Source of the DNA: Bacteroides cellulosilyticus
GTDB lineage: Bacteria; Bacteroidota; Bacteroidia; Bacteroidales; Bacteroidaceae
Direction: 5' to 3'
Assembly (NCBI RefSeq): GCF_020091405.1
Contig: NZ_CP081903.1
Location: 806,001-870,000, forward strand
DNA: 64,000 bases
Part shown: positions 24,476 to 34,108 of the stretch, piece by piece
Layout: every line of letters begins with the position of its first letter
How positions within the stretch are numbered: position 1 is the stretch's first letter
Translations under genes and position numbers: made by a program
The notes under the pieces: model-generated
Seen by the model: only the letters and a program-made list of their open reading frames with translations
Databases searched by the model: none
Told to the model about the DNA's origin: nothing

Positions 24476-26497
24476 ATGAACACAAGAAGGACATCCCGGC
24501 ATATCCTTACCGTTTTGCTCTGCCTCACCACATTATGCAGCCTCCCCATGCGAGCGCAGCAAAGAGACACGCAGAAAGAATACAATGTAGATAGCACATT
24601 ATATGTTTACTATCTGCATTGCAAAGCAGAAGTGAGCTCTCCTACCGTAATACAAATGTCCGATACTCTTTTCCGCATGGCAGGCGAAAAAGGCGACCAG
24701 CGTATGCAAGCAGTAGCCTTGTGTAATAAACTGGACTTCTATTATTATCAAAACAAGCAATTGGACAGCATCACCCATTATGTAAATATAGTAAAAGACT
24801 TTGCCAGAAAGACCAATCAGCCTAAATACTACTACTTCGCATGGAGCAAACGGCTCATCAACTACTACATCAAACAGCATCAAAACAACATAGCGCTATA
24901 CGAAGCAAACAAGATGATGCAGGAAGCGGAACAGGAAAAGTACATGGATGGAATTGCCAATGCCTACAACGTACTAAGCAGCATTTACCAGCTCAAAAGA
25001 CTGTACAGCCTGGCTATCGATAATAAAAAGAAAGAAATAGAAATCACACTGGAATACGACCTGGACAAATATAACTTATCCACCACCTATTCGATATTGG
25101 GAGGGCTTTATAGCCTGACAGGTGAAGCCGATAAAGCTATTGAATACCTCAATAAAAGCGCTACCTGCATTTATAGCAGTACACAGGAATTCTATTATTA
25201 TGTCCGCCTCGCCCAATATTATCTTTTAATCGAAGATAATGCCCAGGCATGGGAATACCTGAAAAAAGCCAAAGACTTATCCAACTCTAAAAAAGAAGTG
25301 CAGAAGAATCTGCAAGAATATGATGGAGTCCTGAAACAATACTATATAGCAACAAAACAATATGAAAAAGCTCTGGAAGTTCAGGACCACATCATCAGCG
25401 TATACCACCCTAATGACAAAAGTTTTATTGAGGACGTTCTCAACCGGGCTGCAATATACTATGAAATGGGAGATTTACCCCAAGCAGCCCGATATTATAA
25501 TGAATACTACACTCTGAATGACTCTGCCCAAATAAGCAACGAAAATATTACGGCAGGAGAGTTTGCCGCCATGCTGGGTGTAGAGCGGCTGAACCTGGAA
25601 AAGAGCGAACTGCAGCAACAAATGCAGCAACGCGATTTGGCGAACAAGCAACGTATTATCATTTTCCTGATTGCATTACTAACTCTCGGTTTTATCATCT
25701 TTTACCGCGAGCACCTCCTCAATGGGCGGCTACGCATATCACAGAAGCAACTCAGCGAAAAAAACAATGAATTGCTCCGCTCGCAAGAAGAGCTGAAATA
25801 CGCTAAAGAGCAAGCAGAAGACGGCAGCCGCATGAAGTCGGAATTCATTCAGAACATGAGCCACGAGATACGTACGCCACTAAACTCCATCGTAGGCTTC
25901 TCACAAATTCTCAGCAGTTACTTCAGCGATAGCGACGATACAAAAGAGTATGCCCATATTATCGAGCAGAACAGCACCAACCTTCTGCAACTCGTCAATG
26001 ACGTGCTCGACCTTTCCTATCTGGATGGTGAGCGGGAGATACCTGCACAGACCATTGCAGATATTACAGGCGTCTGCCAAACCTGCATAGACCAGGTGCG
26101 CTTCAAACTAAAACCGGATGTGCAACTGATATTCACCCCCGAACGGGAGAACTTTACCATGCAAACAAATCCCGACCGCATTTCGCAGATATTAATGAAT
26201 CTTCTGCAAAACGCGGCAAAGTTCACGCAAGAAGGCAGCATCACCCTCACCTACCATATCCGCGAAGAGGAGAAAATAATTCTGTTTAGTGTAACCGATA
26301 CGGGTATCGGCATTCCGGCAGATAAGCAAGAAACTGTATTTGAGCGTTTCACCAAACTGGACTCGTTTGTTCCCGGCACAGGGTTGGGGTTATCCATCAG
26401 CCGCATGATTGCCGAAAAGATGGGAGGCACCCTTCTTGTAGACTCAACCTATACAGCCGGCTGCCGCTTTATCCTGACTTTACCGTTGAAGGAATAA
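24476..26497 (+). CDS. TPR-containing membrane sensor histidine kinase 2
   Basis: A 673-residue paralogue of the preceding kinase, with the same layout: signal peptide (ending MRAQ), long TPR-like periplasmic domain, one membrane helix at about 397-414, a coiled linker (QKQLSEKNNELLRSQEELKYAKEQAEDGS), the acceptor H463 in NMSHEIRTPLNS, and an HATPase with NLLQNAAKFT, DTGIGIP and GTGLGLSIS. The N-terminal stretch QKEYNVDSTLYVYYLHCKAE matches its neighbour closely, which points to tandem duplication. It has no receiver domain and no neighbouring regulator, so its partner must be elsewhere. Confidence 0.93.
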   Translation: MNTRRTSRHILTVLLCLTTLCSLPMRAQQRDTQKEYNVDSTLYVYYLHCKAEVSSPTVIQMSDTLFRMAGEKGDQRMQAVALCNKLDFYYYQNKQLDSITHYVNIVKDFARKTNQPKYYYFAWSKRLINYYIKQHQNNIALYEANKMMQEAEQEKYMDGIANAYNVLSSIYQLKRLYSLAIDNKKKEIEITLEYDLDKYNLSTTYSILGGLYSLTGEADKAIEYLNKSATCIYSSTQEFYYYVRLAQYYLLIEDNAQAWEYLKKAKDLSNSKKEVQKNLQEYDGVLKQYYIATKQYEKALEVQDHIISVYHPNDKSFIEDVLNRAAIYYEMGDLPQAARYYNEYYTLNDSAQISNENITAGEFAAMLGVERLNLEKSELQQQMQQRDLANKQRIIIFLIALLTLGFIIFYREHLLNGRLRISQKQLSEKNNELLRSQEELKYAKEQAEDGSRMKSEFIQNMSHEIRTPLNSIVGFSQILSSYFSDSDDTKEYAHIIEQNSTNLLQLVNDVLDLSYLDGEREIPAQTIADITGVCQTCIDQVRFKLKPDVQLIFTPERENFTMQTNPDRISQILMNLLQNAAKFTQEGSITLTYHIREEEKIILFSVTDTGIGIPADKQETVFERFTKLDSFVPGTGLGLSISRMIAEKMGGTLLVDSTYTAGCRFILTLPLKE

Positions 26498-26540
26498 AAA
26501 ACATTTTCACCGTAAGCGTACCACCATTACGGAGAATATC

Positions 26541-26548
26541 TATCTTTG
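26541..26548 (+). promoter_or_regulatory. -7 promoter element of murF
   Basis: TATCTTTG matches TAnnTTTG, 49 bases before the murF start codon. Confidence 0.6.
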
Positions 26549-26597
26549 CAACGTTTTAGACAACAGAATATAACAACGTTTCAAAAAGAAGATAGTT

Positions 26598-27896
26598 ATG
26601 GATATCACCACCCTTTACAAGATATATCTGGAATGCACCAGCGTGACAACCGACAGCCGCAACTGTCCTGAAGGTTCTTTATTCATTGCCCTGAAAGGCG
26701 ATAATTTCAACGGAAATGCCTTTGCCGCCAAAGCATTGGAATCAGGAAGTGCATACGCAGTAGTAGACGAAGCCGAACACGCCCCGACAGGCGATTCACA
26801 TTATATATTAGTAGACAATTGCCTGCATACGCTGCAACAACTTGCCAATTACCATCGCCGCCAACTGGGCACACGCCTCATCGGTATCACGGGCACCAAT
26901 GGGAAAACCACCACCAAAGAACTAATGGCTGCCGTCCTGTTGCAGAAATATAATATACTTTATACACTGGGGAACTTGAATAACCACATCGGCGTCCCCC
27001 TCACCTTGCTGCGTCTGAAACCGGAACATGAACTCGGCATCATAGAAATGGGTGCCAGCCATCCGGGAGACATCAAAGAATTAGTAAATATAGCCGAACC
27101 GGATTATGGCATCATCACCAATGTAGGCAAGGCGCATCTGGAAGGTTTCGGTTCTTTCGAAGGAGTTATCAAGACCAAAGGCGAACTGTACGATTACCTC
27201 CGCGAGCGGAAAAACTCTACAGTCTTCATTCATCACGACAACGCATTTCTGAAAGAGATTGCCGGAGGATTAAACCTGATTTCTTACGGAAGCGAAGACG
27301 GGCTATACATCAGCGGGCACGTGACCGGCAATTCCCCTTATCTCACTTTTGAATGGAAAGCGGGCAAAGACGGTGAACACCATGAAGTGAAGACGCAACT
27401 GATTGGTGAATATAACTTCCCGAATGCGTTGGCTGCTATCACCATCGGTCGTTTCTTTGATGTGGAACCGGGAAAAATAGATATTGCTTTAGCTGAATAT
27501 GCTCCACAGAATAATCGTTCGCAGTTGAAACAAACCGCAGATAATACGCTGATTATTGATGCATACAACGCCAACCCCACCAGCATGCAGGCTTCCATCA
27601 GCAACTTCCGTAATATGGAAGTTGAAAATAAAATGCTGATATTGGGAGATATGAGAGAATTGGGAAAGGATGGTCCGGAAGAACATCAGAAGATTGCAGA
27701 CTTCCTGACAGAATGTGGTTTCAAGGATGTAATGCTGGTAGGAGACCAATTCGCTGCCGCGAAACATAACTTCCCGACTTATCCGGATGCCCCGGCGGTC
27801 ATTGAAGTTTTACAGAAAAGCAAACCTCATGGAAAAACAATCCTTATCAAAGGATCGAACGGAATTAAACTGAGTACGGTGATTGATTATTTATAG
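26598..27896 (+). CDS. murF: UDP-MurNAc-tripeptide--D-Ala-D-Ala ligase
   Basis: This cytosolic enzyme adds D-Ala-D-Ala to UDP-MurNAc-tripeptide in peptidoglycan synthesis. The 432-residue product has the three Mur-ligase parts: an N-terminal substrate domain (TDSRNCPEGSLFIALKGDNFNG), a central ATPase with the P-loop GITGTNGKTTTKEL and EMGASHPGDIKEL, and a C-terminal domain (IDAYNANPTSMQASISNF, LGDMRELG). It is a single gene here, separate from a main division/cell-wall cluster, which is common for murF in Bacteroides. It has its own promoter. Confidence 0.95.
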   Translation: MDITTLYKIYLECTSVTTDSRNCPEGSLFIALKGDNFNGNAFAAKALESGSAYAVVDEAEHAPTGDSHYILVDNCLHTLQQLANYHRRQLGTRLIGITGTNGKTTTKELMAAVLLQKYNILYTLGNLNNHIGVPLTLLRLKPEHELGIIEMGASHPGDIKELVNIAEPDYGIITNVGKAHLEGFGSFEGVIKTKGELYDYLRERKNSTVFIHHDNAFLKEIAGGLNLISYGSEDGLYISGHVTGNSPYLTFEWKAGKDGEHHEVKTQLIGEYNFPNALAAITIGRFFDVEPGKIDIALAEYAPQNNRSQLKQTADNTLIIDAYNANPTSMQASISNFRNMEVENKMLILGDMRELGKDGPEEHQKIADFLTECGFKDVMLVGDQFAAAKHNFPTYPDAPAVIEVLQKSKPHGKTILIKGSNGIKLSTVIDYL

Positions 27897-27906
27897 TCAA
27901 TCACCA

Positions 27907-28299
27907 TTATTGTTTCTTCGCCATTCGCGGACGTAACACAAAGTATCCTATCAGCGAAGCAATCAGCGCTCCTGTTGTATTGGCTGCAAAGTCCAGCCAA
28001 TCGCCTCCACGATAAGTAGTGCAGTATTCCTGCAACAATTCCACCATTCCACTAAATAATACCGGACAGACAAATGCTCCTACCCACGCATGCCACAATG
28101 GAGAATCTCCTTTTTGGTGCGCCCGCAGGAATTCCAGCCACAGCATACCGGACATCCCTAAATACATACAAATGTGTACGATTTTATCAATATTAGGAAT
28201 ATTGCTCAAATCGGTGGTAGGCGGTTTAAAGAACGACAAATAGATTACCGTCAGTATAATCAGTAATGATACCGGATATTTCTTAATATAGTATAGCAT
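27907..28299 (-). CDS. VanZ family membrane protein
   Basis: A 130-residue integral membrane protein with about four hydrophobic segments. The VanZ-like pattern is seen in NIDKIVHICMYLGMSGMLWLEF and the C-terminal GGDWLDFAANTTGALIASLIG. VanZ confers low-level teicoplanin resistance in enterococci, but most family members have no known function. It is convergent with murF (10-base gap) and divergent from the transporter gene. Confidence 0.85.
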   Translation of the reverse strand: MLYYIKKYPVSLLIILTVIYLSFFKPPTTDLSNIPNIDKIVHICMYLGMSGMLWLEFLRAHQKGDSPLWHAWVGAFVCPVLFSGMVELLQEYCTTYRGGDWLDFAANTTGALIASLIGYFVLRPRMAKKQ

Positions 28300-28325
28300 A
28301 TCTCAATTTATGAACGATTTGTGCG

Positions 28326-28333
28326 CAAAAGTA
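28326..28333 (-). promoter_or_regulatory. -7 promoter element of the VanZ-like gene
   Basis: On the minus strand it reads TACTTTTG, matching TAnnTTTG, 27 bases upstream of the start codon. It is 12 bases from the divergent element at 28346. Confidence 0.55.
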
Positions 28334-28345
28334 CAGAACATTTTC

Positions 28346-28353
28346 TATATTTG
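28346..28353 (+). promoter_or_regulatory. -7 promoter element of the NSS transporter operon
   Basis: TATATTTG matches TAnnTTTG, about 50 bases upstream of the start codon. It is back to back with the VanZ promoter, so the two may compete. Confidence 0.55.
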
Positions 28354-28403
28354 CATGTTCTAGTAGAGAATAATAACGAAATGAAAGAAAAATCTACTTT
28401 TTT

Positions 28404-29774
28404 ATGACTAAAAATGACAGAGCCAATTTTGGGAGCAAATTAGGTGTCATACTTGCTTCGGCAGGTTCCGCGGTCGGTCTGGGTAACATCTGGCGGTTTC
28501 CCTACGAGACAGGTAATCACGGTGGTGCTGCGTTTATTCTCATCTACTTAGCATGTGTACTTATATTGGGAATTCCTATCATGGTATCCGAATTTCTCAT
28601 CGGACGTCATTCACGCGCCAACACTGCCGGTGCTTATCAAAAACTGGCACCGGGTACGCACTGGCGTTGGGTAGGCCGTATGGGAGTATTGGCAGGTTTT
28701 CTGATCTTGAGCTACTATTCCGTAGTGGCCGGCTGGACACTGGAATTCATAGGTGAAGCTGTTACCGATAACTTTGCCGGAAAAACGGCAGCCGATTATA
28801 TTAATACATTTAATTCATTCTCTTCTAATCCCTGGCGTCCGGTTATTTGGCTGATACTCTTTCTTCTCGCCACCCACTTCATCATCGTAAAAGGGGTGGA
28901 AAAAGGCATCGAAAAGTCTGCTAAGATTATGATGCCGATGCTATTTATTCTGTTAATCATACTGGCAGGCTGTTCCATTGCATTACCAGGCTCCGGTGCC
29001 GGTCTGGAGTTTCTTCTGAAGCCGGAATGGGATAAGGTAACTACCAACGTATTCCTGAGTGCCATGGGACAGGCCTTCTTCTCCCTGAGTCTGGGAATGG
29101 GATGCCTTTGCACCTATGCATCGTATTTCAAAAAAGACACGAATCTGACTAAAACTGCTTTCAGCGTTAGTATTATCGATACATTTGTAGCTATATTGGC
29201 AGGACTTATCATCTTTCCTGCTGCATTCTCGGTGGGCATTCAGCCGGATGCCGGTCCGAGTCTTATCTTCATTACACTACCCAATGTATTCCAACAGGCA
29301 TTTAGCGGAGTACCTTTATTAGCTTATATATTTTCAGTCATGTTTTATATTCTTCTGGCAGTTGCAGCACTGACTTCCACCATCTCTATGCACGAAGTGG
29401 TAACGGCTTATCTGCACGAGGAATTCCACCTGAGTCGGAAACGCGCGGCAAGCTTCGTAACGGGCGGTTGTATGTTTTTGGGAACCTTATGTTCTCTTTC
29501 ATTGGGAGTAGGTAAAGGATATACTCTGTTCGGCTTGAATTTATTCGACATGTTCGACTTTGTCACAGCTAAGATCATGTTGCCGTTAGGTGGTCTGTGC
29601 ATTTCCATCTTTACCGGCTGGTATCTGAATAAAAAGATTGTCTGGGAAGAAGTCAGCAACAACGGAACACTGAAAGTAACGTTCTACAAATTGCTGATTT
29701 TCATATTGAAGTTTATAGCTCCGATAGCAATTTCACTCATCTTTATTAAGGAATTGGGATTCTTGAAATTGTAG
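28404..29774 (+). CDS. Sodium-dependent transporter, NSS/SNF family
   Basis: A 456-residue inner-membrane symporter of the neurotransmitter:sodium symporter family, which uses sodium to import amino acids or similar solutes (LeuT fold). The first helix carries the signature SKLGVILASAGSAVGLGNIWRFPYETG. About 11 hydrophobic segments follow, the short bacterial form. The solute cannot be read from sequence. The HhH protein gene starts 3 bases after its stop, so the two are co-transcribed. Confidence 0.93.
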   Translation: MTKNDRANFGSKLGVILASAGSAVGLGNIWRFPYETGNHGGAAFILIYLACVLILGIPIMVSEFLIGRHSRANTAGAYQKLAPGTHWRWVGRMGVLAGFLILSYYSVVAGWTLEFIGEAVTDNFAGKTAADYINTFNSFSSNPWRPVIWLILFLLATHFIIVKGVEKGIEKSAKIMMPMLFILLIILAGCSIALPGSGAGLEFLLKPEWDKVTTNVFLSAMGQAFFSLSLGMGCLCTYASYFKKDTNLTKTAFSVSIIDTFVAILAGLIIFPAAFSVGIQPDAGPSLIFITLPNVFQQAFSGVPLLAYIFSVMFYILLAVAALTSTISMHEVVTAYLHEEFHLSRKRAASFVTGGCMFLGTLCSLSLGVGKGYTLFGLNLFDMFDFVTAKIMLPLGGLCISIFTGWYLNKKIVWEEVSNNGTLKVTFYKLLIFILKFIAPIAISLIFIKELGFLKL

Positions 29775-29777
29775 GAG

Positions 29778-30713
29778 ATGCAGAATCTATTTAAAGATTT
29801 CTTTTACTTTACCCGGGGAGAAAAGCGAGGTATCCTGATGCTCATAGCGACTATCTGTATCGTCTTTCTCGCCGGGTATCTTATATCCGCCTGGCAACGA
29901 AGAGATCAAATCTCCCCGAATGACAGGGCTATACAAGCTACCGCCCAACAGGAATATGAAGAATTCATAGCCTCACTGGAAGAAAAAGAGCAATCCGATG
30001 AAAAACAATATACGAGTTATAAGCAAAAGAAAGAAGAAAGCATTCCCATCATCCTGGCTTCTTTCAATCCCAATACAGCTGACTCCATAACATTCCGACA
30101 CTTAGGACTACCAGCATGGATGACAAAGAATATCCTGCACTATCGGGCAAAGGGTGGCAAATTCCGTAAAACGGAAGATTTTAAAAAGATATATGGAATG
30201 ACAGAAGATCAATACTTTGTTCTGTCACCTTACATACATATTCCACCGGAAGACACAGTACGTCATACACCACAACTGTATATTACAGAAACTGTACCAG
30301 TGGAAAATATAAAATATAAAACCGGCACTATTCTTGATCTTAATCGCGCCGACACCACCGAATTAAAAAAGATTCCGGGTATCGGAAGCGGCATTGCCCG
30401 CCTGATTGTGGGTTATCGGCAACGCCTTGGCGGATTCTACCAAATAGAACAATTAAAGGATATCAATCTGGATACTCGGCAACTGCAAGCATGGTTCAGT
30501 ATCGACCCGACGAATGTTCACCGCATTAACCTGAACCGCACCGGTGTAGACAGATTGCGCTCCCACCCTTACATCAACTTCTATCAAGCTAAAGCCATTG
30601 TAGAATACCGCAAGAAAAAAGGCTCGCTAACAAGCCTTAAACCTTTCTCCCTTTACGAGGAATTTACAAAAGCTGATCTGGACAGAATCAGCCACTATAT
30701 CTGCTTTGAATAA
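29778..30713 (+). CDS. Membrane-anchored helix-hairpin-helix (ComEA-like) protein
   Basis: The 311-residue product has an N-terminal membrane anchor at about 18-37 (GILMLIATICIVFLAGYLIS). Several HhH-type repeats follow: FNPNTADSITFRHLGLPAWMTKNILHYRAKGGKF, DLNRADTTELKKIPGIGSGIARLIVGYRQRLGGF and INLNRTGVDRLRSHPYINFYQAKAIVEYRKKKG. The anchor plus HhH arrangement resembles ComEA-like DNA-binding proteins, and related proteins in Bacteroides are annotated that way; DNA uptake here is unproven. It is coupled to the upstream transporter. Confidence 0.85.
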   Translation: MQNLFKDFFYFTRGEKRGILMLIATICIVFLAGYLISAWQRRDQISPNDRAIQATAQQEYEEFIASLEEKEQSDEKQYTSYKQKKEESIPIILASFNPNTADSITFRHLGLPAWMTKNILHYRAKGGKFRKTEDFKKIYGMTEDQYFVLSPYIHIPPEDTVRHTPQLYITETVPVENIKYKTGTILDLNRADTTELKKIPGIGSGIARLIVGYRQRLGGFYQIEQLKDINLDTRQLQAWFSIDPTNVHRINLNRTGVDRLRSHPYINFYQAKAIVEYRKKKGSLTSLKPFSLYEEFTKADLDRISHYICFE

Positions 30714-30796
30714 ATAAAACAAGCAAGCTAATAAAAGAGATATGCGATCTTGGGACGAAATCGGCATTTGACTCAAATCGGTACAGAAAGGAATTA

Positions 30797-30891
30797 TTTC
30801 ACCACAGAGGACACAGAGAGCACAGAGGTTATAATTATCTCTGAATTAGAAGTCTAAAAACTCTGCGTTCTCTGTGTCCTCTGTGGTGAAA
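30797..30891. repeat. Long inverted repeat of the CACAGAGGACACAGAG type
   Basis: The left arm (30797-30827; CACCACAGAGGACACAGAGA core) and right arm (30861-30891; its complement) pair almost fully over about 31 bases with a 33-base loop. It lies in the 317-base gap between the HhH gene and the outer-membrane gene. Nothing else is visible in that gap (30714-31030). Confidence 0.8.
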
Positions 30892-31030
30892 AGATTCATA
30901 ACCGAAAAGGAATAAGAAAATTCTTCCCTCTGATGCAACTTTAATCTCCTCTTCTTCGTCTAATCAATACAAAACAACCCGAAACAGGACAGGCCATTCT
31001 GGAATTAGGAATTAAAATAAAAAAATCACA

Positions 31031-33355
31031 ATGAAAAGATTATTAATAGCCATACTGATGGTCAGTATGGTACAGGAAGTATTTGCTCAAAAAATAGAGA
31101 TAAAAGGTACTGTACGCAATGCAACAGACAATGAAGCCACAGAATTTGTAAACGTCGTACTGCAAACCACCGACTCCGTCTTTGTAAATGGTGTGTCTAC
31201 CAACAATCACGGAAGTTTCATTTTCAATAAAGTAGAAGCTGGCAATTACCGATTGGTTCTTTCCAGTGTTGGATACAACACACAATACATCACATTGAAC
31301 GGAGTAAAACGTAACACAGATCTGGGAGATATTCTTCTGGAAGATGCCTCAGTAGCCCTGGAGGGTGTAACCATCAATGGTTCCAGTCAAATCAGCCGTC
31401 CCGACCGGAAACTGGTATTCCCTTCCGAACGCCAGATGAAAGTCTCCACCAATGGAGTCAATCTGTTACAAGAACTGATGCTCCCACGTATCCAAGTCAA
31501 TCCGATGAATAATGAGATCGGAATATCCGGTGGAGGTGAATTGCAAATACGTATCAACGGAGCCAAGGCAGATATCAATGAGATAAAAGCTCTGCGCCCC
31601 GCCGATATCATCCGTATAGAATATCATGACAATCCCGGACTACGTTATGGCAATGCGGAAATCGTACTCGATTACATCGTTCGCCGCCCCGATACGGGAG
31701 GAAGCTTCGGCACCGATCTCAGTCAAGGTGTCAATGCAATGTGGGGAAACTACAACGTATTCGGTAAAGTCAATCATAAAAAATCAGAGTTCGGTCTTTC
31801 TTACTACATGGGGCCTCGCGATTTCTACGGTATGTATCGGGATAATGAAGAAACATTCCGCTTAGCAGATGGAAATACCATTCAGCGCGTAGAAAAGGGA
31901 GAGCCCAGCCATGCCATGTTATTCATGCAAAATCTGAATGTCAGTTACAGTCTTCAGGCATCCAAAAATTCTCTCTTCAGTGCCACCTTCCGCCTGCGTG
32001 GAAATAATCAGCCCAATTGGGATTACCAGGGAGTGCTCTATAATGTGAATGATGAGACAGATATGGTAAATATGATAGACCGCACCAAGAACAGCTGGAC
32101 TCGCCCCTCTTTAGATCTCTACTATCAGCAAAACCTAAAAAATAAGCAGACGTTGGTATTCAATCTGGTAGGAACTTACAACCGGGAGAAGTCGCACCGT
32201 ATCTATCAGGAAAGCCTACACAACGAAATATTGACTGACATTAACAACAATGTATTGGGTGACAAATACTCCATAATCGGAGAAGCCATTTACGAAAAGC
32301 AGTTCTCAAAAGGAAACGCATTGAGTTTTGGCTTACAGCACACCCAGTCCTATTCTAACAACGAATACAGAAACGGACATAATTATGATACCCGGATGAA
32401 CCAGGGAAACAGTTACATATTCAGTGAATACCGTGGAAAGATTCATAAACTGGATTATAGATTAGGAGTCAGCCTGACACGTTTCTACTACAACCAAAGT
32501 GGTAATGACAAACCTTCTGAAAAGTACAATGTGAATCCGAAAGCTACATTACATTATACCTTCTCGGAGAATTCATATCTCCGCTGGAAAGCTGAAGTTT
32601 TTAACACCACTCCTTCATTGAGTGACCTAAGCGCCATAGAACAAACGGTAGACTCTTTCCAAATACGTCGTGGCAACCCAAATCTGAAATCGTATATGTG
32701 CTATCGCACGGAACTGACTTATGAGTGGAAGAAAGGCATTTTCTACAGTAATCTATGGGGTGCATATGATTACCGTCCCAATGCCATTATGGATGAGAAA
32801 CGGCAGGAAGGCAATAAAATTGTACAAACATGGGACAATCAGAAAGACTGGCAGAAACTGTCCGGACGACTGATGCTCCGGGTAGGTCCGATATGGGACA
32901 TGTTGCAACTCTCTTTTACCGGTGGAGTGAATCATTATATGAGTAACGGAAACAATTACTCCCACACTTATACCAACTGGTATTACGAAGGACAGGCTTC
33001 TTTCAACTACAAGCGTTTCTCCCTGTTCTGGCAGATTAATACCAACTGGAATAACTTTTGGGGAGAAACCTTGTCGGGAGGAGAAAACATCCAGATATTA
33101 GGTCTATATTATAAATATAAAGATCTCCGTTTGGGCGTAGGTGCTTTCAACCCATTCACTGATAATTATAAAGTAGAGAATGAGAATTGGAATCAATTTG
33201 CCTCGTACAAGACTAAAAGCTATATTAAGGAAAGCTCACGTATGTTTCTAGTCAGCTTATCCTACAATTTTTCTTTTGGGCGTAAGTTCAAAGCAACACA
33301 AAGAAAAGTAAACAATAGCGATAATGAATCAGGAGTAATGAGTACGGGGAAATAA
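31031..33355 (+). CDS. Outer-membrane beta-barrel protein with carboxypeptidase-like N-domain
   Basis: A 774-residue outer-membrane protein. A signal peptide (ending VFAQ) is followed by a CarboxypepD_reg-like domain (about 22-105; KIEIKGTVRNATDNEATEFVNV, NHGSFIFNKVEAGNYRLVLSSVGY), a short plug-like part (about 120-220; ADIIRIEYHDNPGLRYGNAEIV) and a beta barrel ending in LVSLSYNFSFGRKF. It resembles the OMP_b-brl family of TonB-dependent receptor-like proteins without a SusD partner. Ligand unknown. The gene is convergent with lolD, with only 2 bases between stops. Confidence 0.85.
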   Translation: MKRLLIAILMVSMVQEVFAQKIEIKGTVRNATDNEATEFVNVVLQTTDSVFVNGVSTNNHGSFIFNKVEAGNYRLVLSSVGYNTQYITLNGVKRNTDLGDILLEDASVALEGVTINGSSQISRPDRKLVFPSERQMKVSTNGVNLLQELMLPRIQVNPMNNEIGISGGGELQIRINGAKADINEIKALRPADIIRIEYHDNPGLRYGNAEIVLDYIVRRPDTGGSFGTDLSQGVNAMWGNYNVFGKVNHKKSEFGLSYYMGPRDFYGMYRDNEETFRLADGNTIQRVEKGEPSHAMLFMQNLNVSYSLQASKNSLFSATFRLRGNNQPNWDYQGVLYNVNDETDMVNMIDRTKNSWTRPSLDLYYQQNLKNKQTLVFNLVGTYNREKSHRIYQESLHNEILTDINNNVLGDKYSIIGEAIYEKQFSKGNALSFGLQHTQSYSNNEYRNGHNYDTRMNQGNSYIFSEYRGKIHKLDYRLGVSLTRFYYNQSGNDKPSEKYNVNPKATLHYTFSENSYLRWKAEVFNTTPSLSDLSAIEQTVDSFQIRRGNPNLKSYMCYRTELTYEWKKGIFYSNLWGAYDYRPNAIMDEKRQEGNKIVQTWDNQKDWQKLSGRLMLRVGPIWDMLQLSFTGGVNHYMSNGNNYSHTYTNWYYEGQASFNYKRFSLFWQINTNWNNFWGETLSGGENIQILGLYYKYKDLRLGVGAFNPFTDNYKVENENWNQFASYKTKSYIKESSRMFLVSLSYNFSFGRKFKATQRKVNNSDNESGVMSTGK

Positions 33356-33357
33356 GA

Positions 33358-34008
33358 TCAAACTATTTCCCCGTCAACCATGTGCACCGTACGGTCCGTA
33401 ATCTGTGCCAGTCCTTCATCGTGAGTGACAATAACAAATGTTTGTCCAAAACGATTGCGAAGATCGAAGAAAAGCTGATGCAATTCTTCCTTATTATGAG
33501 TATCCAGGCTACCCGAAGGTTCGTCAGCCAGTATCACAGCCGGATGATTAATAAGAGCACGGGCTACGGCCACACGTTGTTTTTCCCCACCTGAAAGTTC
33601 ATTGGGCTTATGCCCGGCACGATCAGTCAGTCCCATAAACTCCAACAATTCCAGCGCAGATGCAGTAGCCTCTTTCTGCCCCACACCGGCAATAAATGCA
33701 GGTATCATCACGTTTTCCAATGCCGTGAATTCTGGTAAAAGCTGGTGAAACTGAAAGACAAACCCGATATGTTTGTTACGGAAAGCCGACAGTTCCTTCT
33801 CCTTCATACGGCTGACCAAAGTACCGTCGATCGTTATCGTTCCGCTATCAGGGGCATCCAAGGTTCCCATAATCTGAAGCAAAGTAGTCTTTCCCGCTCC
33901 ACTCGGACCAACAATACTAACGATCTCGCTCTTATCTATGTTCAAATCGATTCCCCGCAGAACTTGCAGGCTACCGAAACTCTTGGTTATTCCTTGTAAT
34001 TGTATCAT
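33358..34008 (-). CDS. lolD: ABC transporter ATPase, LolD-like
   Basis: A 216-residue ATPase of the MacB/LolD class. It has Walker [11 protein letters not shown], the signature [15 protein letters not shown], Walker [13 protein letters not shown] and the H-loop VTHDEGLA. In LolCDE it powers release of lipoproteins from the inner membrane. The permease genes are not adjacent here, so assignment to lipoprotein export rather than a MacB-type pump is by family resemblance. It lies after tcdA, separated by a hairpin repeat. Confidence 0.88.
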   Translation of the reverse strand: MIQLQGITKSFGSLQVLRGIDLNIDKSEIVSIVGPSGAGKTTLLQIMGTLDAPDSGTITIDGTLVSRMKEKELSAFRNKHIGFVFQFHQLLPEFTALENVMIPAFIAGVGQKEATASALELLEFMGLTDRAGHKPNELSGGEKQRVAVARALINHPAVILADEPSGSLDTHNKEELHQLFFDLRNRFGQTFVIVTHDEGLAQITDRTVHMVDGEIV

Positions 34009-34017
34009 ACTTATTTT

Positions 34018-34106
34018 AATGAAGAATGAAGAACTAAAAATGAAGAATAACCTTTCAGCACACTTTTACAGCGCAGCCAAATTCTTCATTTTTAATTCTT
34101 CATTTT
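34018..34106 (-). repeat. AT-rich inverted repeat of the AATGAAGAAT type
   Basis: TAAAAATGAAGAAT (34035-34048) is the perfect complement of ATTCTTCATTTTTA (34081-34094), and outer AATGAAGAA copies extend the pairing. It lies directly after the tcdA stop on the minus strand, so it may end that transcript before lolD. Confidence 0.6.
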
Positions 34107-34108
34107 AT

